From NCBI RefSeq assembly GCF_013391415.1, contig NZ_JACAXB010000026.1, positions 186,001 to 250,000 of the forward strand: 64,000 nt of DNA. Reading direction: 5' to 3'. Positions 8,650-18,554 of the stretch are shown here, piece by piece. A program made the position numbers and the translations under genes. Every line of letters begins with the position of its first letter. Position 1 is the stretch's first letter. The notes under the pieces were generated by a model. The model was not told where the DNA came from. It saw only the letters and a list, made by a program, of their open reading frames with translations, and did not search any database. Origin of the DNA: Aquitalea sp. LB_tupeE (lineage in GTDB: Bacteria; Pseudomonadota; Gammaproteobacteria; Burkholderiales; Chromobacteriaceae).

Positions 8650-9699
8650 TTATACGTCCAGTACGTCGTCAGCCATCTCTTCGGCGTCGTTCTCGGTGAT
8701 TTCCACCTTGATGCCGACCGCTTCGCGGATCTTGCCTTCGATTTCCTGGGCGATGGCCGGGTTGGACTTCAGCCATTCGCGGGTATTGTCCTTGCCCTGG
8801 CCGATTTTCTGGCCGTTGTAGGCATACCAGGCGCCGGATTTCTCAATAAAGCCGTGCTTGACGCCCAGCTCGATGATTTCGCCTTCGCGGCTGATGCCTT
8901 CACCGTACAGAATATCGAAATCGGCCTGGCGGAACGGCGGCGATACCTTGTTCTTCACCACTTTGACGCGGGTTTCGTTACCGATTACCTCGTCAGCCTT
9001 CTTGATGCCGCCAACGCGACGGATATCCAGACGCACCGAGGCGTAGAACTTCAGCGCGTTACCACCGGTGGTGGTTTCCGGGTTGCCAAACATCACGCCG
9101 ATCTTCATGCGGATCTGGTTGATGAAGATCACCAGGGTGTTGGTGCGCTTGATGTTGGCGGTCAGCTTGCGCAGTGCCTGGCTCATCAGGCGGGCTTGCA
9201 GGCCGACGTGGCTGTCGCCCATTTCGCCTTCGATTTCGGCCTTGGGTACCAGGGCGGCCACCGAGTCGATCACGATTACGTCAACACCGCTGGAGCGCAC
9301 CAGCATGTCGCAGATTTCCAGCGCCTGTTCGCCGGTGTCCGGCTGGGAAATCAGCAGGTCTTCCACGTTGACACCCAGTTTCTGGGCGTAGATCGGGTCC
9401 AGTGCGTTTTCTGCGTCGATGTAGGCGCAGGTGCCACCCAGTTTCTGGGCTTCGGCCACGGCCTGCAGACACAGGGTGGTTTTACCGGAAGATTCCGGGC
9501 CGTAGATTTCCACGACACGGCCGCGCGGCAGACCGCCAACACCCAGTGCCAGGTCCAGGCCCAGCGAACCGGTGGATACCACTTGCAGGTTTTCGTTGAT
9601 CTGGTTGTCGCTCATCCGCATGATCGAACCCTTGCCGAACTGCTTTTCGATCTGGGCAAGGGCTGCCGCCAATGCGCGGCTCTTGTCTTCTGACGCCAT
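8650..9699 (-). CDS. recA: Recombinase RecA
   Basis: ATP-dependent strand-exchange protein of homologous recombination and co-protease of the SOS response. At 349 residues it is full length. The start at 9699 ([29 protein letters not shown]) has a GGAG site; a longer upstream frame lacks homology. Visible motifs are Walker [10 protein letters not shown], Walker [11 protein letters not shown], loop L2 [23 protein letters not shown], and an acidic C-terminal tail ([14 protein letters not shown]). No obvious CTGT-N8-ACAG SOS box was found in the 160 bases upstream. Confidence 0.99.
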   Translation of the reverse strand: MASEDKSRALAAALAQIEKQFGKGSIMRMSDNQINENLQVVSTGSLGLDLALGVGGLPRGRVVEIYGPESSGKTTLCLQAVAEAQKLGGTCAYIDAENALDPIYAQKLGVNVEDLLISQPDTGEQALEICDMLVRSSGVDVIVIDSVAALVPKAEIEGEMGDSHVGLQARLMSQALRKLTANIKRTNTLVIFINQIRMKIGVMFGNPETTTGGNALKFYASVRLDIRRVGGIKKADEVIGNETRVKVVKNKVSPPFRQADFDILYGEGISREGEIIELGVKHGFIEKSGAWYAYNGQKIGQGKDNTREWLKSNPAIAQEIEGKIREAVGIKVEITENDAEEMADDVLDV

Positions 9700-9739
9700 G
9701 CTGTCTCCAATTGCGTGTAGTGGAATCGATAGATGGGGG

Positions 9740-9767
9740 ATTATCGCACAAAGGCAAGAGCCGACAA
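9740..9767 (-). promoter_or_regulatory. Candidate sigma-70 promoter of recA
   Basis: On the minus strand TTGTCG (9767-9762) and GATAAT (9745-9740) are separated by 16 bases, about 40 bases before the recA start. Match to consensus is 4/6 and 5/6. Confidence 0.45.
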
Positions 9768-9859
9768 ATGCGAAACGCGGCTTGAAATGACACCAATACA
9801 CGCAACATGGTATTGATGGAGAGGCTGGTCGGAATCGCCCGGTCAGGTAAAATGAGAGC

Positions 9860-10876
9860 ATGATGAACGAGCGCGCACAACGTCTGCTGAAAACGCTGAT
9901 CGAACGCTATATTGCCGATGGTCAGCCGGTCGGGTCGAAAACCCTGTCCATGCTGTCCGGCATGGAGCTGTCATCTGCCTCCATCCGCAACATCCTGGCC
10001 GACCTGGAAGGCATGGGGCTGATTGCCTCGCCGCATACCTCGGCCGGACGCGTGCCGACGGCCAAGGGCTATCGCCTGTTTGTCGACCATCTGCTGACCA
10101 TCCAGCCGCTGGAAGAGCTGGCCATGCGCGAGCTGGAAAGCAGCCTGCAGCCGGACAGCCCGCAGCGCATTGCGCAGGCGGCATCCACCTTGCTGTCCGA
10201 CCTCACCCACTTTGCCGGGGTGGTGGTGACGCCGCAGCGCTCTGATGTCGCTTTTCGCCAGATCGAATTCCTGCGCCTGTCCGAGCGGCGCATCCTGATG
10301 ATTCTGGTGACGCTGGATGGCGATGTGCAAAACCACTTGCTCACCACCGAACGCGATTACAGTCCGAGCGAACTGGTGGAGGCCGGCAATTTCATCAACC
10401 AGCATTATGCCGGCCAGGGCCTGAGTGCCATCGCCAGCCGCGTGGCAGTGGAGTTGCGCGAACTGCAGGGTAACATCACCGAACTGATGTCGGCCGCGGT
10501 GCGCTTTGGTCAGAGTTCGCTGGGCAGCCCCAGTGATGCGGTAGTGATTGCCGGTGGCATGAATCTGCTGAATGTGCGCGACCTGTCGGAAGACCTGTCG
10601 CGTCTGCGCGAGCTGTTTGCCACTTTCGAGCGCAAGACCGAACTGCTGAAGCTGCTGAACCAGGGGCAGGAAGCGCAGGGCGTGAATATTTTCATCGGCG
10701 AGGAGTCCGGCGTGATGACGCTGGATGAATGCTCGGTGGTGACCGCACCCTACAGCATCAACGGCATGGTGGTGGGCACGCTGGGCGTGGTCGGCCCCAC
10801 CCGCATGGCCTACGAACGGGTGATCCCCATTGTCGACATTACCGCGCGGCTGGTTTCCAGCGCGCTCTCTTATTAA
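9860..10876 (+). CDS. hrcA: Heat-inducible transcription repressor HrcA
   Basis: Repressor of class I heat-shock genes (groESL, dnaK in many bacteria) through the CIRCE operator, with GroEL as modulator. It has 338 residues. The N-terminal winged helix is clear ([51 protein letters not shown]), followed by the inserted GAF-like domain and the C-terminal dimerisation region ([37 protein letters not shown]). It diverges from recA. No CIRCE palindrome was seen in its own upstream region, so autoregulation is not supported here. Confidence 0.97.
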   Translation: MMNERAQRLLKTLIERYIADGQPVGSKTLSMLSGMELSSASIRNILADLEGMGLIASPHTSAGRVPTAKGYRLFVDHLLTIQPLEELAMRELESSLQPDSPQRIAQAASTLLSDLTHFAGVVVTPQRSDVAFRQIEFLRLSERRILMILVTLDGDVQNHLLTTERDYSPSELVEAGNFINQHYAGQGLSAIASRVAVELRELQGNITELMSAAVRFGQSSLGSPSDAVVIAGGMNLLNVRDLSEDLSRLRELFATFERKTELLKLLNQGQEAQGVNIFIGEESGVMTLDECSVVTAPYSINGMVVGTLGVVGPTRMAYERVIPIVDITARLVSSALSY

Positions 10877-10907
10877 GCCGCACTGACGGCAACAAACGGA
10901 ATTTCCG

Positions 10908-11951
10908 ATGAAACGATTTTTGATGGCCGCCGCGCTGGCTGGCAGCATGATGTCTTCCCTGGCGCAGGCTGATGCCGCCTTGCTGGGCAGGGCGGACGTG
11001 CAACGCTATATCGACGAGCAGGTGGCCAGTGGCGTGTTCAACCGCCCGGAACTGGAAGCGGTATTTGCCAATGTGGAGCTCAAGCCCAACATCATTGCCA
11101 TTCTGGACAAGCCGGCGACATCCCGGCCCTGGTATCAGTTTCGCGGTAGTTTTTACAACGAACGCCTGCTGAAAAACGGCGTGGCTTTCTGGCAGCAGCA
11201 TGCCGCCACCTTGCAGCGTGCCGAGCAGGTGTATGGCGTACCGCCGGAAATGGTGGTGGCCATTCTGGGCATAGAAACCAATTACGGCCGCAACACCGGC
11301 AGCTTCCGCCTGGCTGATGCGCTGACCACCATTGCCTTCAACTACCCGCGCCGCGCCGAGTACTTCCGCGGTGAGCTGACCGAATTCCTCAAGCTGTCCA
11401 AGGAAGAAGGCATCGACCCATTGACGCTCAAAGGCTCTTACGCCGGGGCGATGGGTCTGCCGCAATTCATGCCGTCCAGCTTCCGCAAATGGGCGGTGGA
11501 TTTTGACGGCAGCGGCCATCGCGACATCTGGAATAACGTCGACGATGCCATTGGCAGCGTGGCGCATTACTTCCAGCTGCAAGGCTGGCGGCATGGCGAC
11601 GACGTCGTTATTCCTGCCGCAGTGCAACCGGGCGTCGATTTGAGCAGCCTGGTGGCGGACAAATTCAATCTGCATCTGACGGTGGGTGAACTCAAGGCGC
11701 GCGGTGTGCTGCCGCAAGCCCAGGTGGCCGATAATGTGCAGGCGGTACTGGTGCCGCTGGAAACCGCGCCGGGTGTGACGGAATACTGGCTGGGGCTGAA
11801 CAATTTCTACGTGATTACCCGCTACAACAAGAGCACCCTGTATGCCAAGGTGGCACAAGAGCTGGCGGCCGAGCTGCGCTTGCGCTACCTGAATGCCCAG
11901 GCCCAGCAAGCAGCGCAGCCGGTGGCTGATCCCGCGAATCCGGCCCAGTAA
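10908..11951 (+). CDS. mltB: Lytic murein transglycosylase B
   Basis: Cleaves the MurNAc-GlcNAc bond of peptidoglycan with 1,6-anhydro product formation in the periplasm. It has 347 residues with a signal peptide ending near AQADA. No lipobox Cys is present, so this version looks soluble rather than the membrane lipoprotein of E. coli. The SLT-like MltB core is clear: VYGVPPEMVVAILGIETNYGRNTG with the catalytic Glu in IET, and GSYAGAMGLPQFMPSS followed by DGSGHRDIW. The C-terminal tail is Ala/Gln/Pro-rich. It starts 31 bases after hrcA. Confidence 0.93.
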   Translation: MKRFLMAAALAGSMMSSLAQADAALLGRADVQRYIDEQVASGVFNRPELEAVFANVELKPNIIAILDKPATSRPWYQFRGSFYNERLLKNGVAFWQQHAATLQRAEQVYGVPPEMVVAILGIETNYGRNTGSFRLADALTTIAFNYPRRAEYFRGELTEFLKLSKEEGIDPLTLKGSYAGAMGLPQFMPSSFRKWAVDFDGSGHRDIWNNVDDAIGSVAHYFQLQGWRHGDDVVIPAAVQPGVDLSSLVADKFNLHLTVGELKARGVLPQAQVADNVQAVLVPLETAPGVTEYWLGLNNFYVITRYNKSTLYAKVAQELAAELRLRYLNAQAQQAAQPVADPANPAQ

Positions 11952-12026
11952 GGCCAGCCATACCGGCAGGCGGCCACTGTCAAAAGAAGTCGCCTTGCCG
12001 GCCGATTGCCATTAAAATCCGCCCCC

Positions 12027-13994
12027 ATGAGCTATCAAGTCCTTGCCCGCAAGTGGCGCCCCAAACGCTTTGCCGATCTGGTCGGCCAGGAGCACGTGGT
12101 GCGCGCCCTCTCCAATGCCCTGAAAGAAGAGCGGCTGCATCACGCCTATCTGCTGACCGGCACCCGCGGGGTGGGCAAGACCACCATCGCACGCATTCTG
12201 GCCAAGAGCCTGAACTGCGAAACCGGCACCACAGCCGAGCCTTGCGGTGAGTGTTCCGCCTGTCGCCAGATCGATGCAGGCCGCTTTGTCGACCTGCTGG
12301 AAATCGACGCTGCTTCCAATACCGGCATCGACAATATCCGTGAAGTACTGGAAAACGCGCAGTATGCGCCCACTTCCGGCCGCTTCAAGGTGTACATCAT
12401 CGACGAAGTGCACATGCTGTCCAAGAGTGCCTTCAACGCCATGCTCAAGACGCTTGAAGAGCCGCCGGCCCACGTCAAGTTCATTCTGGCCACGACCGAT
12501 CCGCAAAAAGTGCCGGTGACGGTATTGTCGCGCTGTCTGCAGTTTTCCCTGCGCAACATGACGCCACAGCAAGTGGCAGGCCATCTGGCCCATGTGCTGC
12601 AAGTGGAAAACGTGCCGCACGAAAGCGCTGCGCTCGCCCTGCTGGGCCGTGCCGCTGCCGGTTCCATGCGCGATGCGCTGTCACTGCTGGATCAGGCCAT
12701 TGCCTATGGCATGGGCGATGTCCGTGAAGACGGTGTGCGCGCCATGCTGGGCGCGGTGGATCGTCGCTACCTGTTTGTATTGCTGGATGCACTGGCCGCT
12801 GGTGATGGCGCAAAGCTGATGGCCGAAGCTGAACAGCTGGCACAGCGTGGCATCGGTTTTGACAGCGTGCTGGCCGAAATGGCCGTGCTGTTGCAACAAC
12901 TGGCCATGGCGCAGACCGTGCCTACGGCCATTGCTGACGACGAACCCGAACGCGACGCATTGTTTGCACTGGCCAGCCTGATTGCGCCGCAAGACGTGCA
13001 GCTGTACTACCAGATTGCCATTCATGGCCGTAAGGATCTGGCGCTGGCACCGGACGAACACGCCGGTTTCAATATGACCCTGCTGCGCATGCTGGCCTTC
13101 CATCCGGTCAATGCCCAGGCTGAGACTACCACCGCACCGCGCAGCAATGCCGCGCCAGCCAGTCATCGACCGGCACCGGCAGCCGCCAGTGCACCGGTTG
13201 CGGTGACTGCCGCCGAGCCGACCACCGATGGTTCGGCTGCCGCCCGCGCCTTGCTGGCCGGCCTGGCCAATCGCAAACCGGCCAGCCGTCCCGCCGAGCA
13301 GCAGGCTTCCCCGGCGGCCGACGCCGACCCGGAACCTGCGCCCCGGCCTGAGCCTGTCGCACCGCCACCCGCGCCGGTAGAGGCGGTAGCCACACCGCAA
13401 GTTGCGCCTGCTGTGGCAGCGCCGGTTGCTGCATCCGCGCCTGCTGAAGAGACGCCTGAAGCTGAAGACCAGGCCAGCGAGCAAGATAGCGAACTGGAAA
13501 CCGCGGCGCCGTGGGACGAAGGAGACGAAGGCGATGCCCTGCCAGCCTATGCCATGGCCGAGGAGGCCGAGGAGGCCGAGCTGGCGGAAACCGTGGCCTA
13601 TCAGTTTGACGGCGACTGGGGCGCGCTGGTGGGCCTGCTGGGTACCCGCCTGGGTGCCGCCCGCATGCTGGCACACAATGCCGTACTGAAAAACTGGAGT
13701 CAGTCGCGGCTGGAGCTGGCGGTGCCGGACAGCTTCCGTCACATGGCCACCCGCGACTATCAGGAAAAACTCAAGGCTGCGCTGACCGAGCAATTCGGTC
13801 AGCCGGTCGAACTGGTGGTGACAATCGAGGAACTGGGGCTGGAAACTCCGGCCATGCAGGGTGCCCGTCATCGTCAGGAACAACTGGCCCAGGCCCGACA
13901 ATGCCTGGAAAACGATCCGGTCATCCAGCAACTGGTGCGCGAAATGGGCGCCACGCTGGTGGCGGAAACGATTCAACCTTTGCAGGAGTTGTGA
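12027..13994 (+). CDS. dnaX: DNA polymerase III subunit tau/gamma
   Basis: Clamp-loader ATPase of 655 residues. The start at 12027 ([25 protein letters not shown]) is the conserved one. Visible features are Walker [10 protein letters not shown], a four-Cys zinc module (C-x8-CGECSAC), DEVHMLSK Walker B, and the sensor SRC region. Residues about 370-510 are a Pro/Ala-rich linker, and the C-terminal tau-specific domain (about 540-655) binds the alpha subunit. The E. coli-type A-AAA-AAG slippage site for making gamma was not found at the expected place; how gamma arises here, if at all, is unknown. ybaB follows one base later and recR further on, the usual order. Confidence 0.96.
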   Translation: MSYQVLARKWRPKRFADLVGQEHVVRALSNALKEERLHHAYLLTGTRGVGKTTIARILAKSLNCETGTTAEPCGECSACRQIDAGRFVDLLEIDAASNTGIDNIREVLENAQYAPTSGRFKVYIIDEVHMLSKSAFNAMLKTLEEPPAHVKFILATTDPQKVPVTVLSRCLQFSLRNMTPQQVAGHLAHVLQVENVPHESAALALLGRAAAGSMRDALSLLDQAIAYGMGDVREDGVRAMLGAVDRRYLFVLLDALAAGDGAKLMAEAEQLAQRGIGFDSVLAEMAVLLQQLAMAQTVPTAIADDEPERDALFALASLIAPQDVQLYYQIAIHGRKDLALAPDEHAGFNMTLLRMLAFHPVNAQAETTTAPRSNAAPASHRPAPAAASAPVAVTAAEPTTDGSAAARALLAGLANRKPASRPAEQQASPAADADPEPAPRPEPVAPPPAPVEAVATPQVAPAVAAPVAASAPAEETPEAEDQASEQDSELETAAPWDEGDEGDALPAYAMAEEAEEAELAETVAYQFDGDWGALVGLLGTRLGAARMLAHNAVLKNWSQSRLELAVPDSFRHMATRDYQEKLKAALTEQFGQPVELVVTIEELGLETPAMQGARHRQEQLAQARQCLENDPVIQQLVREMGATLVAETIQPLQEL

Positions 13995-13995
13995 C

Positions 13996-14334
13996 ATGTT
14001 CGGTAAAAACGGTATCGCTGGTCTGATGAAGCAAGCCCAGCAAATGCAGGAAAACATGAAGAAGGCCCAGGAAGAACTGGCCACCGTGGAAGTGGAAGGC
14101 CAGTCCGGTGCCGGCCTGGTGAAAATCGTCATGACTTGTGCCCACGATGTGAAGCGCGTGTCCATCGACGACAGCCTGCTGGATGATGCCAAGGAAGACA
14201 AGGAAATGCTGGAAGACCTGATTGCCGCAGCCGTCAACGACGCGGTACGCAAGGTGGAAGCCACTTCCCAGGAAAAAATGTCCGGCTTTACCAACGGCCT
14301 GAATCTGCCGGCCGGCATGAAGTTGCCGTTCTAA
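13996..14334 (+). CDS. ybaB: YbaB/EbfC family nucleoid-associated protein
   Basis: Small DNA-binding protein of 112 residues with the usual family pattern: [20 protein letters not shown] coiled helix, [15 protein letters not shown], and the [16 protein letters not shown] tail. It begins one base after the dnaX stop (TGA-C-ATG), indicating coupling. The dnaX-ybaB-recR set is conserved across many bacteria; here a GFA-family gene and an inverted-repeat element are inserted before recR. Confidence 0.95.
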   Translation: MFGKNGIAGLMKQAQQMQENMKKAQEELATVEVEGQSGAGLVKIVMTCAHDVKRVSIDDSLLDDAKEDKEMLEDLIAAAVNDAVRKVEATSQEKMSGFTNGLNLPAGMKLPF

Positions 14335-14337
14335 GAC

Positions 14338-14443
14338 CCGCTCACAAAACCCCCGATTCTGCGTTGCGCCGACTTGCCGTACTCACTGTACTGTCTGCGT
14401 CGGCGCGCCTTGACTCGGGTGCTCTACGAGGTTTTGTTAGCGG
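14338..14443. repeat. 106-bp element with 14-bp terminal inverted repeats
   Basis: The ends CCGCTCACAAAACC (14338-14351) and GGTTTTGTTAGCGG (14430-14443) are inverted copies matching at 13 of 14 bases. Inside, GCCGAC...GTCGGC (14370s to 14400s) and CCCGA...TCGGG form further complementary arms. The element sits between ybaB and the GFA gene, 3 bases after a stop. It looks like a miniature inverted-repeat or REP-type element, possibly also acting as a transcript end. No second copy was seen in this window. Confidence 0.6.
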
Positions 14444-14508
14444 CTCCAAGCCCCTTGCAACTGGCGGGGCCCGCCAATGATTGACAGCCTGTGGGAGTGG
14501 GAGCCGGC

Positions 14509-14913
14509 ATGGAGCAGGTATTGCAGGGACGTTGTCTGTGCGGAGCGGTGCGCTATCAATGCCATGGCCGCCCCTTGAGCGTGACTTACTGCTATTGCAA
14601 GACCTGCCAGCTGGCCAGCGGCGCGCCGGTTTATCTGGGAGCGCTGTACCCTGCTGGTGCCGTGCGCTGGCAAGGCAGCACCACCGCCTACCGCTCCTCG
14701 GCGCTTGGCCTGCGGCATTTTTGCGGGCAGTGCGGTTCCACCCTGTTTTATGAATGTACCGATGGCAGCGGGCGGGTGGAAATCACCATTCCCACACTGG
14801 AAACGCCAGCGGTATTGCGGCCTGACTGTCATGAGTGGACGGCCAGTGCCATTCCCTGGTTTCACCTGGACGACGAGCTGCCGCGTTATCCGCAGGGCGC
14901 GCCGGACGACTGA
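14509..14913 (+). CDS. GFA family (glutathione-dependent formaldehyde-activating-like) protein
   Basis: Zinc-binding protein of 134 residues. Cys pairs typical of the family are visible: CLCGAVRY, YCYCKTCQ and FCGQCGSTLFY. Members bind zinc; a few act with glutathione and formaldehyde, but most have no proven reaction, so the substrate is unknown. ATG 14509 follows a GGGAG site; a GTG at 14491 is an alternative start. It lies between an inverted-repeat element and recR and breaks the usual ybaB-recR pair, suggesting insertion at this point. Confidence 0.85.
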   Translation: MEQVLQGRCLCGAVRYQCHGRPLSVTYCYCKTCQLASGAPVYLGALYPAGAVRWQGSTTAYRSSALGLRHFCGQCGSTLFYECTDGSGRVEITIPTLETPAVLRPDCHEWTASAIPWFHLDDELPRYPQGAPDD

Positions 14914-14958
14914 TGCCTTGCCTGTTCCTCTTTGCCAAACCCGTATCTCGGATTGCCG

Positions 14959-15588
14959 ATGAAAAACCCACCCGCGCTTGAACAATTGATTGCTGCCCTG
15001 AAAGTCCTGCCTGGTGTCGGCCCCAAAACCGCCCAGCGCATGGCCTTCCATTTGCTGCAACGGGACAAGACCGGGGCGGACAAGCTGGCGCGGGCGCTGG
15101 ATCGGGCGCTGAACCATCTCACCCATTGCGAGCGCTGCAATACCTTCAGCGAAACCCCGCTGTGCAGCATCTGTGCCGACCCGGAGCGCAGGCCGGACCA
15201 GCTGTGCGTGGTGGAAATGCCGGCCGACCTGATGACGCTGGAGCAGGCCAAATGCTATCAGGGCCTGTATTTCGTGCTGATGGGGCGTATTTCGCCGCTG
15301 GACAATATCGGCCCCAAGGAAGTCAATCTGGACAAGCTGATGGTGCGGGCGCTGGACGATGTGGTGGAGGAGGTGGTGATCGCCACCAATTTTACTGCCG
15401 AGGGCGAAGTCACCGCCCACATGATTGCCGAGCTGATCAAGGGCCGTGGTCCCAAGGTGTCGCGCATTGCGCGCGGACTGCCGGTGGGCGGCGAGCTGGA
15501 ATACGTCGACCTGAGCACGCTGGCACAGGCGGTGTACGAACGCAAATCGCTGACCGCCCAGACCGACCCGTCCAGGCCGCCGGGCTGA
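14959..15588 (+). CDS. recR: Recombination mediator RecR
   Basis: Part of the RecFOR pathway that loads RecA on gapped DNA. It has 209 residues. Visible are the N-terminal helix-hairpin-helix ([20 protein letters not shown]), the four-Cys zinc finger ([16 protein letters not shown]), the Toprim domain ([35 protein letters not shown]) and the C-terminal Walker-B-like region ([20 protein letters not shown]). It is convergent with the MocR-type gene with 18 bases between stops. Confidence 0.97.
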   Translation: MKNPPALEQLIAALKVLPGVGPKTAQRMAFHLLQRDKTGADKLARALDRALNHLTHCERCNTFSETPLCSICADPERRPDQLCVVEMPADLMTLEQAKCYQGLYFVLMGRISPLDNIGPKEVNLDKLMVRALDDVVEEVVIATNFTAEGEVTAHMIAELIKGRGPKVSRIARGLPVGGELEYVDLSTLAQAVYERKSLTAQTDPSRPPG

Positions 15589-15606
15589 GCGTTACGGCAA
15601 GCGCTG

Positions 15607-17016
15607 TCACTCCATGGTTTGCCGCAGCAGTGCGCCTAACAGGGCAATGCCCTCGCGCTGGTGCAGCGGGTCGAAAAAACTGAAGTTCAGCCGCAAGGCA
15701 TTGGCCGCGACCGGGTGCGGGTAGAACAGCGTGGCCGGTGCGTAATGTATGCCCTGTTCGATGGCCAGCGGCAGCAAGGCAGCACAGTCCAGCCCTTCCG
15801 GCAACACCACCCACTGGAAATAGCCGCCCTCGGCGCGCAGCAAGCGGCTGCCCGCCGGGAAACTCTCCATGATTTGCTGCACCATGGCATCGCGCCGCTG
15901 CCGCAGGCCGGCACGCAGCCGGGTCAGCATGTCGCCGTGCTGGCCGGTGGCCAGCAGCCGTGCCAGCGCCATCTGGCTGGGCAGGGGGGTGCCCAGCGAG
16001 CTGCACAGCTTCAGCCCGCGCACGGTGTCGCTCAAGCGCCCGGCTGCAATCCAGCCTACCCGGTAGCCCGGTGCCAGCGATTTGCTGAACGACGAGCAGT
16101 GCAACACCGTGCCGCTACGGTCGTAGGCCTTGAGCGGGCTGGCCCCCTGCTTGCCGAAGTACAGTTCGCGGTAGGTGTCGTCCTCGATGATGCATACCCG
16201 GTATTTCTCGGCCAGTGCCACCAGCGCGCGCTTTTGCGCTTCCGGCATCACCAGGCCGGTGGGGTGCTGGAAGTTGGCCATCAGCACGATGCCGGCCGGG
16301 CGTTGTGTGCGGAGCGTTTCTTCCAGTGCAGCCAGATCCAGGCTGCCTTGCTCGGACAGGGCCGCCGGCAGCATGGCAATGCCCAGATGACGCAGTTGTT
16401 CCAGCGCTGCCGGGAAGGCTGGTGTCACCACCACCATGCTCTGGCTGCCGGAGGCGCTGACCGCCGCGCGCATGGCCAGGGTGAGTGCCTCCATGCCGCC
16501 GCAGGTGATCAGCAGTTCGTCCCCCGCCAGCGCAATGCCCTGACTCAGATAATGCAGGCCCAGCTCGCGGCGCAGACCGTCAAAACCTTCCAGCGGTGTG
16601 CTGGACAGGGCTGCGCGGTAGTCCTGCAAGGCACGGCCCAGCGCCCGGTTCATCGGTGTGGTGTTGATCAGCGCCGGGTTGATGAAGGGGCAGCCCCAGG
16701 GCATGGGCAGGGCGGTGGTCAGGTGTTCCATGCGCAGGGTTTGCGGCGCGGCGGTTTCGGCCGGTGCTGCGCGTGTGGCGGGCGGACACACGCGGAAGCC
16801 GGAGCGCGGCAGCGCTTGCAGCAAGCCCTGCCGCTCCAGCTCGGCATAAGCGCGCTGGGCGGTGGTGAGGCTGACGCCATGGTCCTGGCATAGCTGGCGC
16901 AAGGAGGGCATGCGGTCACCGGCGCGCAGCTGGCCCTGTTCGATGGCGTGGCGGAACAATTGCGCCAGTTGCTGGGTTTTGCTCATGGGCTGATTACTCG
17001 CGGATTGGGCGTTCAT
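15607..17016 (-). CDS. MocR/PdxR-type regulator: GntR winged helix fused to class I aminotransferase domain
   Basis: Protein of 469 residues. Residues 12-75 are a GntR winged helix (AIEQGQLRAGDRMPSLRQL, HGVSLTTAQRAYAELERQGLL); residues about 110-469 are a fold-type I aminotransferase with the PLP lysine in SFSKSLAPGYRVGW. Such proteins are PLP- or amino-acid-responsive transcription factors. The target here is unknown. The ATG at 17016 overlaps the ccoG stop (ATGA), so it is translationally coupled to ccoG. A second ATG ten codons in is an alternative start. No pdx or amino-acid gene is adjacent. Confidence 0.92.
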   Translation of the reverse strand: MNAQSASNQPMSKTQQLAQLFRHAIEQGQLRAGDRMPSLRQLCQDHGVSLTTAQRAYAELERQGLLQALPRSGFRVCPPATRAAPAETAAPQTLRMEHLTTALPMPWGCPFINPALINTTPMNRALGRALQDYRAALSSTPLEGFDGLRRELGLHYLSQGIALAGDELLITCGGMEALTLAMRAAVSASGSQSMVVVTPAFPAALEQLRHLGIAMLPAALSEQGSLDLAALEETLRTQRPAGIVLMANFQHPTGLVMPEAQKRALVALAEKYRVCIIEDDTYRELYFGKQGASPLKAYDRSGTVLHCSSFSKSLAPGYRVGWIAAGRLSDTVRGLKLCSSLGTPLPSQMALARLLATGQHGDMLTRLRAGLRQRRDAMVQQIMESFPAGSRLLRAEGGYFQWVVLPEGLDCAALLPLAIEQGIHYAPATLFYPHPVAANALRLNFSFFDPLHQREGIALLGALLRQTME

Positions 17017-18353
17017 TCGCCGATAAAGCTGCTTTTTTCCTGCAGCACATGCGCCGGTTGCGCCAGCGAACGAATGACAAAACGGATGTCATTGGCCCCG
17101 CGCGCTGCGTACTGCGGCTCCACCTGCACCCGCACGCCGATCGTCTCGGTGGCGGTGGCGGCCAGGCTGACTGTCGGCGTGGCTGCTACCAGCCGGATGC
17201 CGGGCAGGCCTTCCACGCTGATGGCCAGGCGCTGCGCGCTTTCGCTGCTGTTGATCAGCCGCACACTATAGCTGTTTTCCAGCCAGCCATCGTCGGTTTC
17301 CCGTACCAGGCTGGCGCGGTCGCGCAGGATGTCGGCCTTGAACGGCAGGCGCTGGCTAAAGCTGAATACCGACAGGCTGATGATGCCCAGCAGCAAGCTG
17401 CTGTAAAACAGCACGCGTGGGCGCTGCCATGCCGGTTTGCTGGTGCTGTCGCCTGCCAGTGCGGCCTCGCTGGTGTAGCGGATCAGCCCGCGTGGGGCGT
17501 GCAGCTGCTCCATCACCTGATCGCATGCGTCGATGCAGGCCGCACAGCCTATGCACTCGTATTGCAGGCCGTTGCGGATGTCGATGCCAGTGGGGCAAAC
17601 CTGCACGCAGATGCCGCAGTCGATGCAGCCACCGGCGGATTTGTCGGCCTGCTTGCCGCGTGGTTCGCCACGGCGGGCATCATAGGAAATGATCAGCGTG
17701 TCACGGTCGAACATCGCACCCTGAAAGCGGGCATAAGGGCACATGTGGCTGCACACCTTTTCCCGTAACAGCGCCGCCAGCAAATAGGTGAAGGCGGCGT
17801 AGAACAATATCCAGAACACTTCCCACGGCCCGGCCTGGCCCTGCCACAGATTGCTGGCCAGTTGGCCTGCCGGGGCAAAGTAGGCCACCAGCGAAAAGCC
17901 GGTCCATAGCGAAAACAGCAGCATCAGGCCGTGGGCCAGTGCTTTTCTCAGCAGCTTGGTCGTGCTGTTGGGGGCGGCATCCAGCTTGCGTCTGGCCTTG
18001 TGGTCGCCCAGCACCAGCCGTTCAATCCACAGCATGATCTGGGTGTACACCGTTTGCGGACAGGAATAACCGCACCACAGCCGCCCGGCCAGTGTGGTCC
18101 ACCAGAACAGGCCCAGTGCGCTGACCACCAGCAGGGCGGCCAGATAGACAAAATCCTCTGGCCAGAAGCTGGCACCGAAGACGAAAAACTGGTGGCGCTC
18201 CAGGTCAAACAGCACCGCCTGGCGATGATTCCATTGCAGCCACGGCAGGCCGAGGAAAACCAGCTGGGTGAGGATGACCAGTGCCACGCGGATGTTGTTG
18301 AAACGGCCACTGGTCAGGCGGGGGTAAATCTTGATGGGGACGGGCTGGCTCAT
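17013..18353 (-). CDS. ccoG: Cytochrome c oxidase accessory protein CcoG
   Basis: Membrane iron-sulfur protein needed for assembly of cbb3-type cytochrome oxidase; members bind or reduce copper for the CuB site. It has 446 residues: transmembrane helices in the N-terminal half, a CGYSCPQTVYTQ motif, KVCSHMCPYARFQGAMFDRDTL, two 4Fe-4S clusters (CIDCGICVQVCPTG and CIGCAACIDACD), and a C-terminal Ig-like periplasmic domain. The ccoNOP genes are not in the window. It overlaps the MocR-type gene by 4 bases. Confidence 0.96.
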   Translation of the reverse strand: MSQPVPIKIYPRLTSGRFNNIRVALVILTQLVFLGLPWLQWNHRQAVLFDLERHQFFVFGASFWPEDFVYLAALLVVSALGLFWWTTLAGRLWCGYSCPQTVYTQIMLWIERLVLGDHKARRKLDAAPNSTTKLLRKALAHGLMLLFSLWTGFSLVAYFAPAGQLASNLWQGQAGPWEVFWILFYAAFTYLLAALLREKVCSHMCPYARFQGAMFDRDTLIISYDARRGEPRGKQADKSAGGCIDCGICVQVCPTGIDIRNGLQYECIGCAACIDACDQVMEQLHAPRGLIRYTSEAALAGDSTSKPAWQRPRVLFYSSLLLGIISLSVFSFSQRLPFKADILRDRASLVRETDDGWLENSYSVRLINSSESAQRLAISVEGLPGIRLVAATPTVSLAATATETIGVRVQVEPQYAARGANDIRFVIRSLAQPAHVLQEKSSFIGE

Positions 18354-18392
18354 GCTGCGGGCTCCGGAAGGATAACCCGCCCTTTTTAGGCG

Positions 18393-18445
18393 CTGTCACC
18401 ATGACAGACAATGCACAGATCTGTCCGTATTTATCGGTACAGATC
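18393..18445 (-). promoter_or_regulatory. Two palindromes upstream of ccoG
   Basis: CTGTCA-CCA-TGACAG (18393-18407) is a perfect 6-bp inverted repeat. GATCTGT...ACAGATC (18418-18424 and 18439-18445) is a perfect 7-bp inverted repeat extended inward by CCG/CGG. Both lie 40-92 bases before the ccoG start and look like operator sites. Binding by the co-transcribed MocR-type regulator is a natural guess but is not shown. Confidence 0.45.
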
Positions 18446-18554
18446 ATAATATTCTTTTTTTAATCAACTACTTGGTTATGATGGCAAGATGCCGCGACCC
18501 AGTCTGGTGAGTACAGTTTTGGTACAGCTGTTTGCGCCAGATCAAACCGCTGGC

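Noticed and set aside
9700-9859. SOS (LexA) box before recA
   Set aside because: No CTGT-N8-ACAG or close relative was found in the gap.
9843-9860. CIRCE operator before hrcA
   Set aside because: No TTAGCACTC-N9-GAGTGCTAA palindrome is present.
12490-12520. dnaX frameshift site for gamma subunit
   Set aside because: A short A-run (CAAAAAG) occurs early in the gene and far from the expected place; no following stem was evident.
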